This document shows positions 1-6,192 of a stretch of DNA of 9,398 bases, piece by piece; positions within the stretch are counted from its first letter, which is position 1; each line of letters begins with the position of its first letter. This DNA comes from Silvanigrellales bacterium. GTDB taxonomy: Bacteria > Bdellovibrionota_B > Oligoflexia > Silvanigrellales > Silvanigrellaceae. The notes below the pieces were generated by a model. The model was not told the origin of the DNA. It did not search any database and saw only the letters and a list, made by a program, of their open reading frames with translations. Made by a program: the position numbers and the translations under genes. The stretch covers positions 1 to 9,398 of the forward strand of contig JANQPW010001026.1 in assembly GCA_028285285.1 (NCBI GenBank). Reading direction: 5' to 3'.

Positions 1-650
1 ACTATGCCTGCCGCGACCGAAACCTGTTGGGGATTCAAAGCGATCTCATTGGCGCTGCTGGGCTCGGGCTCAAAAACATCCTCTGCGTCACCGGAGATCC
101 ACCAAAACTGGGGCCCTACCCCAATGCAACGGCTGTGTTTGATATCGACGCCATTGGGCTCGTGAACATGTGTTCTCGGCTGAATTCGGGACGCGATCTG
201 GGCAATGCCGACCTTGGTGGCAGCACTTCTTTTAGTGTGGGTGTTGGGGCAAATCCCGTGGCTCCTGACATGGACTTGGAGCTCAACCGCTACCGTTACA
301 AAGTTGAAGCGGGCGCATCGTGGGCTATCACACAACCCATCTTCGACGAGGCATGCCTCTTCGACTTTCTGGAAAAGACGGAACGCTATGGGCTGCCCAT
401 CATTGCTGGAGTCTGGCCCTTCTCGTCACTTCGCAATGCCCAGTTTATGGCAAACGAAGTGCCCGGGGTTGTCGTTCCAAAACGACACATCGACCGCATC
501 GGCCGTTTTTCCTCAGCAGCAGACCAATCTGCCGCTGGAATGGAAATTGCCCAGGAAATGGTGGCCAAGATCAAACCCCACATTGCCGGCCTGCAAATCT
601 CCGCACCACTTGGCCGAGTTGAGTTTGCACTGCAGCTGCTCGATGTCTAG
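1..650 (+). CDS. 5,10-methylenetetrahydrofolate reductase domain, probable YitJ-type bifunctional protein (5' truncated)
   Basis: The reading frame is open from base 3 at the window edge to TAG at 648-650, giving 215 residues of a C-terminal part. An RDRN motif is followed by IQSDLIGA and then VTGDPPKLGPYP. Further on come GVGANP, ELNRY, KVEAGA, ITQP and the closing SAPLGRVEFAL. This set is typical of the MetF-like domain fused to a homocysteine S-methyltransferase in YitJ-type enzymes. The family reduces 5,10-methylene-THF to 5-methyl-THF with FAD in the cytoplasm, feeding methionine synthesis. The Asp of GDPP corresponds to the catalytic or FAD-proximal Asp of MetF (LRGD in E. coli). YitJ proteins run to about 600 residues, so the methyltransferase half should lie upstream if this is the fusion form; that is inferred, because the region is outside the window. 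The MTHFR assignment is firm. Confidence 0.9.
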   Translation, partial: YACRDRNLLGIQSDLIGAAGLGLKNILCVTGDPPKLGPYPNATAVFDIDAIGLVNMCSRLNSGRDLGNADLGGSTSFSVGVGANPVAPDMDLELNRYRYKVEAGASWAITQPIFDEACLFDFLEKTERYGLPIIAGVWPFSSLRNAQFMANEVPGVVVPKRHIDRIGRFSSAADQSAAGMEIAQEMVAKIKPHIAGLQISAPLGRVEFALQLLDV

Positions 651-662
651 GGCCGACAAATT

Positions 663-683
663 TTCGGGGAGGGTACCCCCGAA
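663..683 (+). terminator. Short GC-rich hairpin after the reductase gene
   Basis: TTCGGGG (663-669) can pair with CCCCGAA (677-683) around a 7-nt loop. It sits 12 nt after the reductase stop and 17 nt before the next ATG. The run after it (TTGTTGAC) is not a clean T-tract, so it may be a weak terminator, an attenuating hairpin, or an mRNA 3'-end stabiliser. The sequence cannot decide between these. Confidence 0.3.
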
Positions 684-700
684 TTGTTGACAGAAAAGAA

Positions 701-2374
701 ATGTCAACACACCCTGGAGAGATGAACGAAACAGTTGATGTGATCATCATTGGAGCAGGGGCCGCTGGCATGGCGGCCACCACATGCTTTGGCGCAAGTG
801 AAGAATGGACAGGCCGTTCTGAAAAGAGCCAACGGGTCTTGCTGCTGGAACAGCACACTGCCCCCGGAGGGAGTGCTGGGTACTTTGCCCGAGGGTTCCC
901 AAAGAGACTGCACGACGCTGGCGCCACACAACTCATCGCCTGTGAAGGCCGCGATCTCCAAAACCAGCTGTTCCGTTTGGCAACGGGGAGAGAGCTGAAC
1001 GCATTCCAAAGCCTCAAACGCATTCCCTTCATTGAACACCACTTCTCTGAAGCCACGATGGCGGGCTCGACAAAGGTGAGATTCACAACTGAAGGCACAT
1101 TCGTTTGCTCTCAAACAGGCGCTGAGCTCACTGAGTTTGATGCGTTGGTCAGTTTTGTGAAGCAACTGAATCAAGACGCACAGTGGATGTGGAAGGTTTT
1201 TGATCGCTTTCCGCAATTCCCGATTCGCACCCTTGGAGACTTCGTTCATCTCGCCGACCTTGGATTTGGACTGTCTCCCCAAGAGGCATGGCGGGCCATG
1301 CGTTGCATGCAACGCACGGTTTGGGACGAAGCGAAACGGTTTGGCATTCAGGAGCACACAAGAAGTTTTCAGATCATTGAGGCTCTGCTCCTCGACACCT
1401 CACAATGCTCAGCAAAAGAAACACCTTATCTCGTGGGCGCGATGGGGCTCAGCATCCTTCAAAAGGGAATCTACTGTTTTCAGAATGGCATGCATGATCT
1501 TTTTAACCCTTGGTTGAAGGGCTTGCAAAACAACCCCAAGGTTGAGGTCTTGAAGAAACGAAGAGTGACCTCTCTTCGTTTTCACAACAACTTGTTTCAC
1601 CTCACCGTCGCGTCTTCTCCATCTGAGATCGAGCACTTTCAGGCTCGGAATGTGATTTCAACCCTCCCCATCGATGCCATCGTTGAGCTCACCTCGGGCA
1701 CCCCTCAAAACCAGATTTCGCAAACCAAAGAATGGAGTCTTTTAAATCAAACGGCACAAAACACAAAACAGTGGCAAGCAGTGGCGATTTATGGAATCGC
1801 ACAGGAAACAGATATCAAGCCACATTCGGTGAGTGCTCCGGAGCTTCCGTATTTCTCGCAAATCTTTCCCAGGGAGCACGACCTCATCCAACACGCCCTG
1901 TATGTTTCAATGCGGCCCACACAACAGGGTCGGGCGCGCGCGGGAGAGAGGGTTTCTTTTCGACCCTTCACGGCTACGGCACACGTGGACAGCACCAGCG
2001 ACTTCACAACTGAAAACGGCTGGAGCTCCGAATTGTGTCAAAGAATCAAGGCAGAGCTCGTGTCTCGCGTGGAAGGGGCAACAGGGTTGAAGTTGGAAAA
2101 CGTTGAGTTGGGCACACCTCAGACCTTTGAAAAGTACACCGCAAGACCCGATGGAAAAGTGGGTGGGCTTGTGGCGAACTTTGATCGCTTCTTGTTCCGC
2201 TCCCTGCCATCCGTCATTTCATTGGGTGGAAAAAAGCGGATGGGCAAACTCGCGCTGGCAGGAGACTGTTTTTTTCCGGGTCAGGGTGTTGTGGCAGCCT
2301 CAATGAGCGGGGTGCTCGCCTGGGCAAACATCACCGGCCATGATCCCATGAAGCTGTTTCGCTCAGAGCTCTAG
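701..2374 (+). CDS. FAD-dependent oxidoreductase, CrtD/CrtI-like (carotenoid desaturase/isomerase superfamily)
   Basis: The 557-residue protein opens with a Rossmann FAD-binding motif, VIIIGAGAAG (residues 14-23), and an acidic residue ending the second strand (E50). The family's PGGSAGYF follows at about 56-62, then HDAGATQL (71-78). The middle region has KGIYCFQNGMHDL, matching the G-x-x-x-x-x-x-G-M-x-x-L stretch of carotenoid desaturases. The C-terminal part has ELGTPQTFEKYTAR and GKVGGL, then GDCFFPGQGV (521-530) and a closing MSGVLAW, which is the C-terminal FAD-binding signature of the CrtI/CrtO/CrtD/CRTISO group. Resemblance is closest to CrtD-type C-3',4' desaturases, but the substrate cannot be read from sequence and a non-carotenoid polyene is possible. 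The ATG at 701 has only a purine-rich AGAAAAGAA upstream. An in-frame ATG at 722 has GGAG just 2 nt away, too close for normal use, so the start is uncertain by 7 codons. No other carotenoid gene is visible nearby. Confidence 0.82.
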   Translation: MSTHPGEMNETVDVIIIGAGAAGMAATTCFGASEEWTGRSEKSQRVLLLEQHTAPGGSAGYFARGFPKRLHDAGATQLIACEGRDLQNQLFRLATGRELNAFQSLKRIPFIEHHFSEATMAGSTKVRFTTEGTFVCSQTGAELTEFDALVSFVKQLNQDAQWMWKVFDRFPQFPIRTLGDFVHLADLGFGLSPQEAWRAMRCMQRTVWDEAKRFGIQEHTRSFQIIEALLLDTSQCSAKETPYLVGAMGLSILQKGIYCFQNGMHDLFNPWLKGLQNNPKVEVLKKRRVTSLRFHNNLFHLTVASSPSEIEHFQARNVISTLPIDAIVELTSGTPQNQISQTKEWSLLNQTAQNTKQWQAVAIYGIAQETDIKPHSVSAPELPYFSQIFPREHDLIQHALYVSMRPTQQGRARAGERVSFRPFTATAHVDSTSDFTTENGWSSELCQRIKAELVSRVEGATGLKLENVELGTPQTFEKYTARPDGKVGGLVANFDRFLFRSLPSVISLGGKKRMGKLALAGDCFFPGQGVVAASMSGVLAWANITGHDPMKLFRSEL

Positions 2375-2375
2375 A

Positions 2376-2420
2376 AGACTGGTCTGAACACGTCAGTATC
2401 CACACTCTAAGAAGACCAGT
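2376..2420. repeat. 8-bp inverted repeat ahead of the main terminator
   Basis: ACTGGTCT (2378-2385) and AGACCAGT (2413-2420) are exact inverted copies separated by 27 nt. The left copy also lies inside a small palindrome, AGAC-TG-GTCT (2376-2385), that begins one base after the oxidoreductase stop codon. The pair could form an accessory stem just upstream of the strong terminator stem. No role is shown. Confidence 0.45.
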
Positions 2421-2422
2421 TC

Positions 2423-2472
2423 AAAAGACAAGGCCTCCCCGGATTGAACAATCCAGGGAGGCCTTGTCTTTT
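2423..2472. terminator. Bidirectional Rho-independent terminator between convergent genes
   Basis: A 17-bp perfect stem pairs 2423-2439 (AAAAGACAAGGCCTCCC) with 2456-2472. It continues, after a single C/A mismatch, with GGATT/AATCC (2441-2445 with 2450-2454) around a GAAC loop. The stem is GC-rich at its centre and has A4 on the left and T4 on the right, so an RNA from either strand ends its hairpin in U residues. It lies 48 nt after the plus-strand oxidoreductase stop and 18 nt after the minus-strand HU stop, as expected for a shared terminator. Confidence 0.92.
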
Positions 2473-2490
2473 CACATCAAAAAAGAGGTT

Positions 2491-2850
2491 TCAACGACGC
2501 TTGGTTGTTTTCCTCTTCGCACCAGTTTTCGTTGTCTTACGCAATCCAAGAACTTGCTCCTTCAAGCTCTTGGCCGGACGGAAAGCAATTTTCTTCGACG
2601 CAGGAATTTTGATTTCCTCGCCTGTTTGCGGGTTCCGACCCATGCGTGCAGCACGGTCTTTCACTTGAAGAATACCAATCTTGTCGAGACGCAGCTTCTT
2701 GCCAGATGAAACACTCGACTCAATCGTTTCCAGGAAGTCGGAAATGACTTCTTTAGTGATCTTCTTAGGGAGAGCATCAAAACGCTCTGCTACAGAAGCA
2801 ATCAACTGACTGGTAGACACGGTTTCAACAGACGATGTTTTCGTAGCCAT
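2491..2850 (-). CDS. HU/IHF-family nucleoid DNA-binding protein with basic C-terminal tail
   Basis: The 119-residue protein carries the complete HU/IHF fold: an N-terminal helical part starting near TSQLIASVAERF, a GKKLRLDKIGILQVKDRAAR strand region, and the DNA-arm signature GRNPQTGEEIKIPA, followed by KIAFRPAKSLKEQV. Such proteins bind and bend DNA as dimers and organise the nucleoid. It is longer than the usual 90 or so residues. There is a Ser/Thr-rich N-terminal extension of about 12 residues and a tail of about 19 residues rich in Lys, Arg and Thr (KTTKTGAKRKTTKRR). Basic tails like this occur in some HU variants and probably add non-specific DNA contacts. The ATG is supported by GAAAGGG about 8 nt upstream on the minus strand. 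The gene is monocistronic by layout, with its own candidate promoter upstream and the bidirectional terminator behind it. Confidence 0.95.
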   Translation of the reverse strand: MATKTSSVETVSTSQLIASVAERFDALPKKITKEVISDFLETIESSVSSGKKLRLDKIGILQVKDRAARMGRNPQTGEEIKIPASKKIAFRPAKSLKEQVLGLRKTTKTGAKRKTTKRR

Positions 2851-2921
2851 TCACACGACCCTTTCAAAAATATGCCCCACAAAGTTGCCTTTTGGCGAGC
2901 ATAACTCCCGATAAAATGAAG

Positions 2922-2936
2922 CACAGTGTACCTGTG
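2922..2936. promoter_or_regulatory. Operator-like dyad CACAG-N5-CTGTG in the HU upstream region
   Basis: CACAG (2922-2926) and CTGTG (2932-2936) form a 5-bp dyad around TGTAC. The dyad covers the transcription start predicted from the neighbouring candidate HU promoter (about 2933 on the minus strand). That position would suit a repressor site, but a 5-bp dyad can easily arise by chance. Confidence 0.25.
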
Positions 2937-2939
2937 ATG

Positions 2940-2969
2940 AAGGTATCGTGTCTAAACTGGCTCCGTCAA
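2940..2969 (-). promoter_or_regulatory. Candidate sigma-70-type promoter for the HU gene
   Basis: On the minus strand a -35-like TTGACG (2964-2969) is followed after 18 nt by TACCTT (2940-2945); a 17-nt spacing gives ATACCT instead. The -35 box is close to consensus and the -10 box is weak. A start near 2933 would give a leader of roughly 80 nt. Confidence 0.4.
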
Positions 2970-3075
2970 GAGCTAGCATTCAATTTTTTCAGAGAACACA
3001 GCTGAGAAAGAGCAACAACAGCCTCTGCTGCTCCAATTTAGTATACACTTTTGATCAGCTTTGTTCTTCTGCGCT

Positions 3076-3103
3076 TTGACTTTTCTGCATCTAGAGCTAC
3101 ACT
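3076..3103 (+). promoter_or_regulatory. Candidate sigma-70-type promoter for the enolase operon
   Basis: TTGACT (3076-3081) is followed after 16 nt by TACACT (3098-3103). That is a near-consensus -35 with a fair -10, placed to give a leader of about 30 nt that contains the ribosome binding site AAGGAG (3129-3134). About 100 bases between this promoter and the candidate HU promoter (2970-3075) hold nothing I can assign. Confidence 0.55.
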
Positions 3104-3139
3104 CCAGAGCTTCTCAGATGATCATGTGAAGGAGAAACG

Positions 3140-4417
3140 ATGAGCGCAATTGCCGGCATCACAGCTCGACAGATTCTTGACTCCCGCGGAAACCCCACGG
3201 TTGAGGTGGACGTCTACACCGAGGCAGGGGGCTTTGGCACAGCTGCTGTTCCCTCTGGGGCGAGCACAGGTGAGCATGAAGCCTGTGAATTGCGCGATGG
3301 AGACTCGAAACTGTTTCTCGGAAAAAGCGTGTTGAAAGCTGTGCAAAATGTGAGCGAAGTGATTGCTCCTGAGCTCGAGGATGCCTTTGACGTCAGTGAT
3401 CAGGTTGAGATCGATCAGGTCATGATTGAACTTGATGGAACTGAGAACAAAAGCAAGCTAGGTGCGAACGCCATATTGGCTGTGTCCATGGCCTGTGCAA
3501 GAGCTGCCGCACAGGAGCTGGGCACCCCCCTTTACCGCTACCTTGGTGGGGCCTACTCCCGAGTTCTGCCGGTGCCGCTCATGAACGTGATCAACGGGGG
3601 AGAGCACGCAGACAACAACCTCGATTTTCAAGAATTTATGTTGGTCCCCCATGGTTTCAGCCATTTTGCCGAGGGCCTGAGGGCCGGGGTGGAGATCTTT
3701 CACAATCTCAAAAAAGTGCTCTCGGAAAAAGGGTTGTCCACATCTGTGGGCGATGAGGGAGGGTTTGCGCCCCACTTACAAAGCAACGAAGAGGCTCTCA
3801 AAATGCTTGTGGGAGCGGTAGAGCGCGCTGGATACCGACCCGGCGAGCAAGTTTCCTTCGCTCTTGATGTTGCCGCCAGCGAATTCCACAAAGATGGCAA
3901 GTACAACCTGAGGGCTGATGGAACTTCTCTGGCTGCTGAAGAGCTCATTGAAGTTTATAGCAAACTCTGTGGCGACTACCCCATTTGCAGCATTGAAGAT
4001 GGCCTTGATGAAAACGACTGGCCCGGCTGGAAGAAGCTGACTGATGCCATTGGAAACAAGGTTCAGCTCGTGGGCGATGACCTGTTTGTGACAAACTCTA
4101 GACTCCTTCAGCGGGGTCTTTCCGAAGGAACAGCCAATTCAATTCTGATCAAGCTCAACCAGATTGGCACGGTGACGGAAACCCTCCAAACAATTGAACT
4201 GGCTAAGACCCACGGCTACACCACGGTGATTTCTCATCGTAGTGGTGAAACAGAAGACACTTTCATCGCAGACCTGGCAGTGGCCACCAATTCAGGCCAA
4301 ATCAAAACAGGATCAGCTTCTCGCACCGATCGCATCGCCAAATACAACCGGCTGCTCCGCATCTCAGAAGACTTGGGCTCAAGCCAGGTTTATCAAAACC
4401 CGCACTTCCAGAGCTGA
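3140..4417 (+). CDS. eno: Enolase (phosphopyruvate hydratase)
   Basis: Enolase interconverts 2-phosphoglycerate and phosphoenolpyruvate in glycolysis and gluconeogenesis; in many bacteria it is also an RNA degradosome partner. The 425-residue length is normal. The N-terminal ARQILDSRGNPTVEV and the mobile loop PSGASTG (38-44, with S42) are present. Catalytic positions can be placed by motif: H156 (GGEHADNN), E165 (FQEF), E206 (GDEGGFAP), the Mg ligands D243 (ALDVAASEF), E286 (SIEDGL) and D313 (GDDLFVTN), the base K338 (LIKLNQIG), H366 and S368 (SHRSGET), and K389 (QIKTGS). None is missing. The ATG has AAGGAG 5 nt upstream. The next gene starts 2 nt after its stop, so enolase leads an apparent operon with two genes unrelated to glycolysis. 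Confidence 0.98.
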   Translation: MSAIAGITARQILDSRGNPTVEVDVYTEAGGFGTAAVPSGASTGEHEACELRDGDSKLFLGKSVLKAVQNVSEVIAPELEDAFDVSDQVEIDQVMIELDGTENKSKLGANAILAVSMACARAAAQELGTPLYRYLGGAYSRVLPVPLMNVINGGEHADNNLDFQEFMLVPHGFSHFAEGLRAGVEIFHNLKKVLSEKGLSTSVGDEGGFAPHLQSNEEALKMLVGAVERAGYRPGEQVSFALDVAASEFHKDGKYNLRADGTSLAAEELIEVYSKLCGDYPICSIEDGLDENDWPGWKKLTDAIGNKVQLVGDDLFVTNSRLLQRGLSEGTANSILIKLNQIGTVTETLQTIELAKTHGYTTVISHRSGETEDTFIADLAVATNSGQIKTGSASRTDRIAKYNRLLRISEDLGSSQVYQNPHFQS

Positions 4418-4419
4418 GA

Positions 4420-4734
4420 ATGACAGACCCAGCAGAAGCAGGGGGCACCTCGAACGTTGGCTTCTCTTACCTTCTGCAAACTTTTCTGGAACTGCGAGAA
4501 AAGGGCTCCTCAGTTTCGGCGGCAGACCTCGACTGCCTGCGCCGTTGGCAAGCCGAAGGGCTATCACCTCAGAAGCTTGCTGAAGAAATGCAAGCGCTCA
4601 AACGAGAGTGCTTGAAACGAGACGAGGAATTTCCTAAAACTCTCAAAGGGCTAGAACATCGCATGCGCCGAAGCACACCTGAGCCTGTGCTTCCCTCTGG
4701 CAACTCAGAAGGTGATTCCCATGAACAAGGTTAA
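4420..4734 (+). CDS. Small helical protein of unknown function, possible helicase-loader partner
   Basis: This 104-residue protein is not recognised with certainty. It has a predicted helical core (about 14-82) with FSYLLQTFLELREKG, then VSAADLDCLRRWQAEGLSP and KLAEEMQALKREC, and a polar, probably disordered end. The pattern of hydrophobic helix, Leu-x-x-x-x-x-Trp (L37-W43), a Gly turn and a further helix vaguely recalls the C-terminal domain of DnaD-type replication proteins. That is pattern memory, not a demonstrated match. It starts 2 nt after the enolase stop with only a weak GAG-type ribosome binding site, and its last 14 nt overlap the start of the ATPase gene. Translational coupling on both sides is therefore likely. 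Being paired with a DnaC-like ATPase suggests a shared job in helicase loading; this is inference. Confidence 0.72.
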   Translation: MTDPAEAGGTSNVGFSYLLQTFLELREKGSSVSAADLDCLRRWQAEGLSPQKLAEEMQALKRECLKRDEEFPKTLKGLEHRMRRSTPEPVLPSGNSEGDSHEQG

Positions 4735-5821
4735 TGACCCTTCGCCACAAAAACCTGAATCTGCGCCACCGCTCGAGCAAAGCCTTCAGCGCCTCCGAGC
4801 ACGACTGTCACAACGAGATGCGAAAGCCCGTCTGCAGCAACCCACCAAACGCGCCGGTGCGCAAAGTCGCTTTGGCGAATCCCCCGAAAGCGAGCAGCCG
4901 ATTTGTGGCGCGGAAGAGTTCTGCATCTCCACCCTGGCGTCGGGCGTCTCGGCATTTAGCCTCTGCGATCGGTGCAACCCACGGTTGTCGTGTTCGGTGT
5001 GCGGAGGCAGTGGCCGCAGCACGCGCCTCAACCCAGAAACTCTCCAAGAGGAAGTGGACCCTCAAGGCTGTGCTTGCACACAAAAAGAGCAGCGAGTGCG
5101 CCGACTGAATGAGGCAGGCCTTCCTCAGCGGTACCTTGATGCAACCCTCACCCTGCCCCCTGCGCTGCACTCAAAACCAGAGCATCTTCGCAACTACCAA
5201 CGGGTGCTTGGCGCGTGCCAACACTTTGCAGAGGCCTCTGAGGAGAGCCTGCTGCGCGGAGAAGTGCCCGGCCAAGCTTTTTTTCTCCTGCTGTGTGGCT
5301 CGGTGGGCGCTGGAAAGACCCATGCTGCTGCCGCAATCTTAAAGCACATTATTTTGAAAACAGGGTCCACGGGCCGGTTTATTGAGTTCCAACAACTTCT
5401 TTTCGAATTGAGAAACTGTTACTCAAAGGGACGCTCGGAAGAGGAGTTGCTCGCACCCCTTCGCCGGTGTGACGTTTTGGTGATCGACGAGCTCGGCAAA
5501 GCTCGCAGCGAAAATGAGTGGCAAATGGAGCGCCTTGATGACCTTGTGAATGCTCGCTACAACTCCGGGCGAATCACTCTTTTCACCACCAACTTTTCTC
5601 CCCTCAACGAGCAGCCAGAGAATGCGCTGTCGCATGGGCTGCGCAACCCCCCAGCCAGTGAAGGGTTTTGGTCACAGAGCCTTGCCGACAGGGTCGGTCT
5701 GCGCATCTACGATCGCATTATGGAAGTTGCACAAGTTGTGTCTTTTCATTCTCTGCCCAGTCTGCGCCGCTTGACGGCTCAGCGCATTAGAGAGAGCGCA
5801 GTTCTGTCTTCCGATAGCTAA
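4721..5821 (+). CDS. DnaC/IstB-like AAA+ ATPase with cysteine cluster, probable replicative helicase loader
   Basis: This 366-residue protein has an AAA+ core of the DnaC/DnaI class: Walker A GSVGAGKT (193-200), Walker B VLVIDE (252-257), sensor 1 TTN (289-291), and SLADRVGLRIYDRI (about 320-333), whose Arg residues match the conserved box ending DnaC-type loaders. Ahead of it are a charged, possibly coiled-coil segment (about 18-45) and a Cys cluster: CDRC (82-85), CSVCGGSG (91-98, a DnaJ-like CxxCxGxG repeat) and CAC (117-119). The cluster looks able to bind zinc. Loaders of this class place the replicative helicase on DNA; the IS21 helper IstB shares the core, but no transposase is present here. 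I chose the ATG at 4721, with AGAAGG 8 nt upstream, over an in-frame GTG at 4712 that lies within that site. The 3' end overlaps the opposite-strand gene by 35 bp. Confidence 0.82.
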   Translation: MNKVNDPSPQKPESAPPLEQSLQRLRARLSQRDAKARLQQPTKRAGAQSRFGESPESEQPICGAEEFCISTLASGVSAFSLCDRCNPRLSCSVCGGSGRSTRLNPETLQEEVDPQGCACTQKEQRVRRLNEAGLPQRYLDATLTLPPALHSKPEHLRNYQRVLGACQHFAEASEESLLRGEVPGQAFFLLLCGSVGAGKTHAAAAILKHIILKTGSTGRFIEFQQLLFELRNCYSKGRSEEELLAPLRRCDVLVIDELGKARSENEWQMERLDDLVNARYNSGRITLFTTNFSPLNEQPENALSHGLRNPPASEGFWSQSLADRVGLRIYDRIMEVAQVVSFHSLPSLRRLTAQRIRESAVLSSDS

Positions 5822-6185
5822 TCAGAGTGCGGCGGGCATCAAAAAGGTTCCGATAACTGTCATACCGCACCCGTAGCTTCTCAGACTCGCCACGAGAGTC
5901 AGCAATGCGCTCCAGCAAATCAAGATACTCGTCATCAGCTTCCGCCAAACGACGGAGTTTATTCTCTGAGAGTTTCTCTTGGCTATTTGCTTCAATGCGG
6001 TTCATGATACGAGCCCGAACCGAGGTCCGGAGCAACTCCAAACGTTCCGCTTCTTTCCGTTTTTCCACAAATTCAATTCCGAGTCGGTTGGCCATCACGA
6101 TGATCTCTTCAAGGTTCAGATCTCGACCATGGCCTTGAGAAGGCGACTCTGTGCCCATTTCTGTGGGTTTTCGGCTCAAGCTCAC
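5787..6185 (-). CDS. Coiled-coil protein of unknown function, coupled to nadA
   Basis: I do not recognise this 132-residue protein. From about residue 24 to the end it is nearly all charged helix (EEIIVMANRLGIEF, KRKEAERLELL, ENKLRRLAEADDEYLDLLERI), a pattern expected of a coiled coil. It closes with YDSYRNLFDARRTL and a basic end. There is no signal peptide, membrane segment or Cys. The longest start is a GTG (6183-6185) only 7 nt after the nadA stop. A GAGGGG that overlaps the nadA stop is too close to that GTG but is about 8 nt from an in-frame TTG (6177-6179), and an ATG at codon 10 is a third choice. The position implies co-transcription and coupling with nadA. Its 3' end overlaps the convergent ATPase gene by 35 bp. 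Coding status rests on uninterrupted frame, gene-like composition and operon position. Confidence 0.7.
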   Translation of the reverse strand: MSLSRKPTEMGTESPSQGHGRDLNLEEIIVMANRLGIEFVEKRKEAERLELLRTSVRARIMNRIEANSQEKLSENKLRRLAEADDEYLDLLERIADSRGESEKLRVRYDSYRNLFDARRTLISYRKTELRSL

Positions 6186-6192
6186 AACCCCC

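Noticed and set aside
205..690. A 161-codon plus-strand frame inside the reductase gene
   Set aside because: It is out of frame with a well-conserved reductase domain and has shadow-type composition rich in Ser, Pro, Trp and His.
704..1357. A 217-codon open frame on the minus strand opposite the FAD oxidoreductase
   Set aside because: It is antisense to clear family motifs (the GAGAAG and HDAGATQ regions), Cys/Arg-rich in a shadow-frame manner, and has no ribosome binding site or operon logic.
3052..3124. Repeated TGATCA palindromes upstream of enolase as a regulator site
   Set aside because: The 6-bp palindrome occurs at 3052-3057 and 3119-3124 but also inside the enolase gene near 3397, so it is likely chance.
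5103..5821. IS21 IstB helper ATPase, hence a mobile element
   Set aside because: The AAA+ core is shared between IstB and DnaC, but there is no transposase, no terminal inverted repeats and the gene is locked in an operon with enolase; the Cys cluster also argues for a loader.
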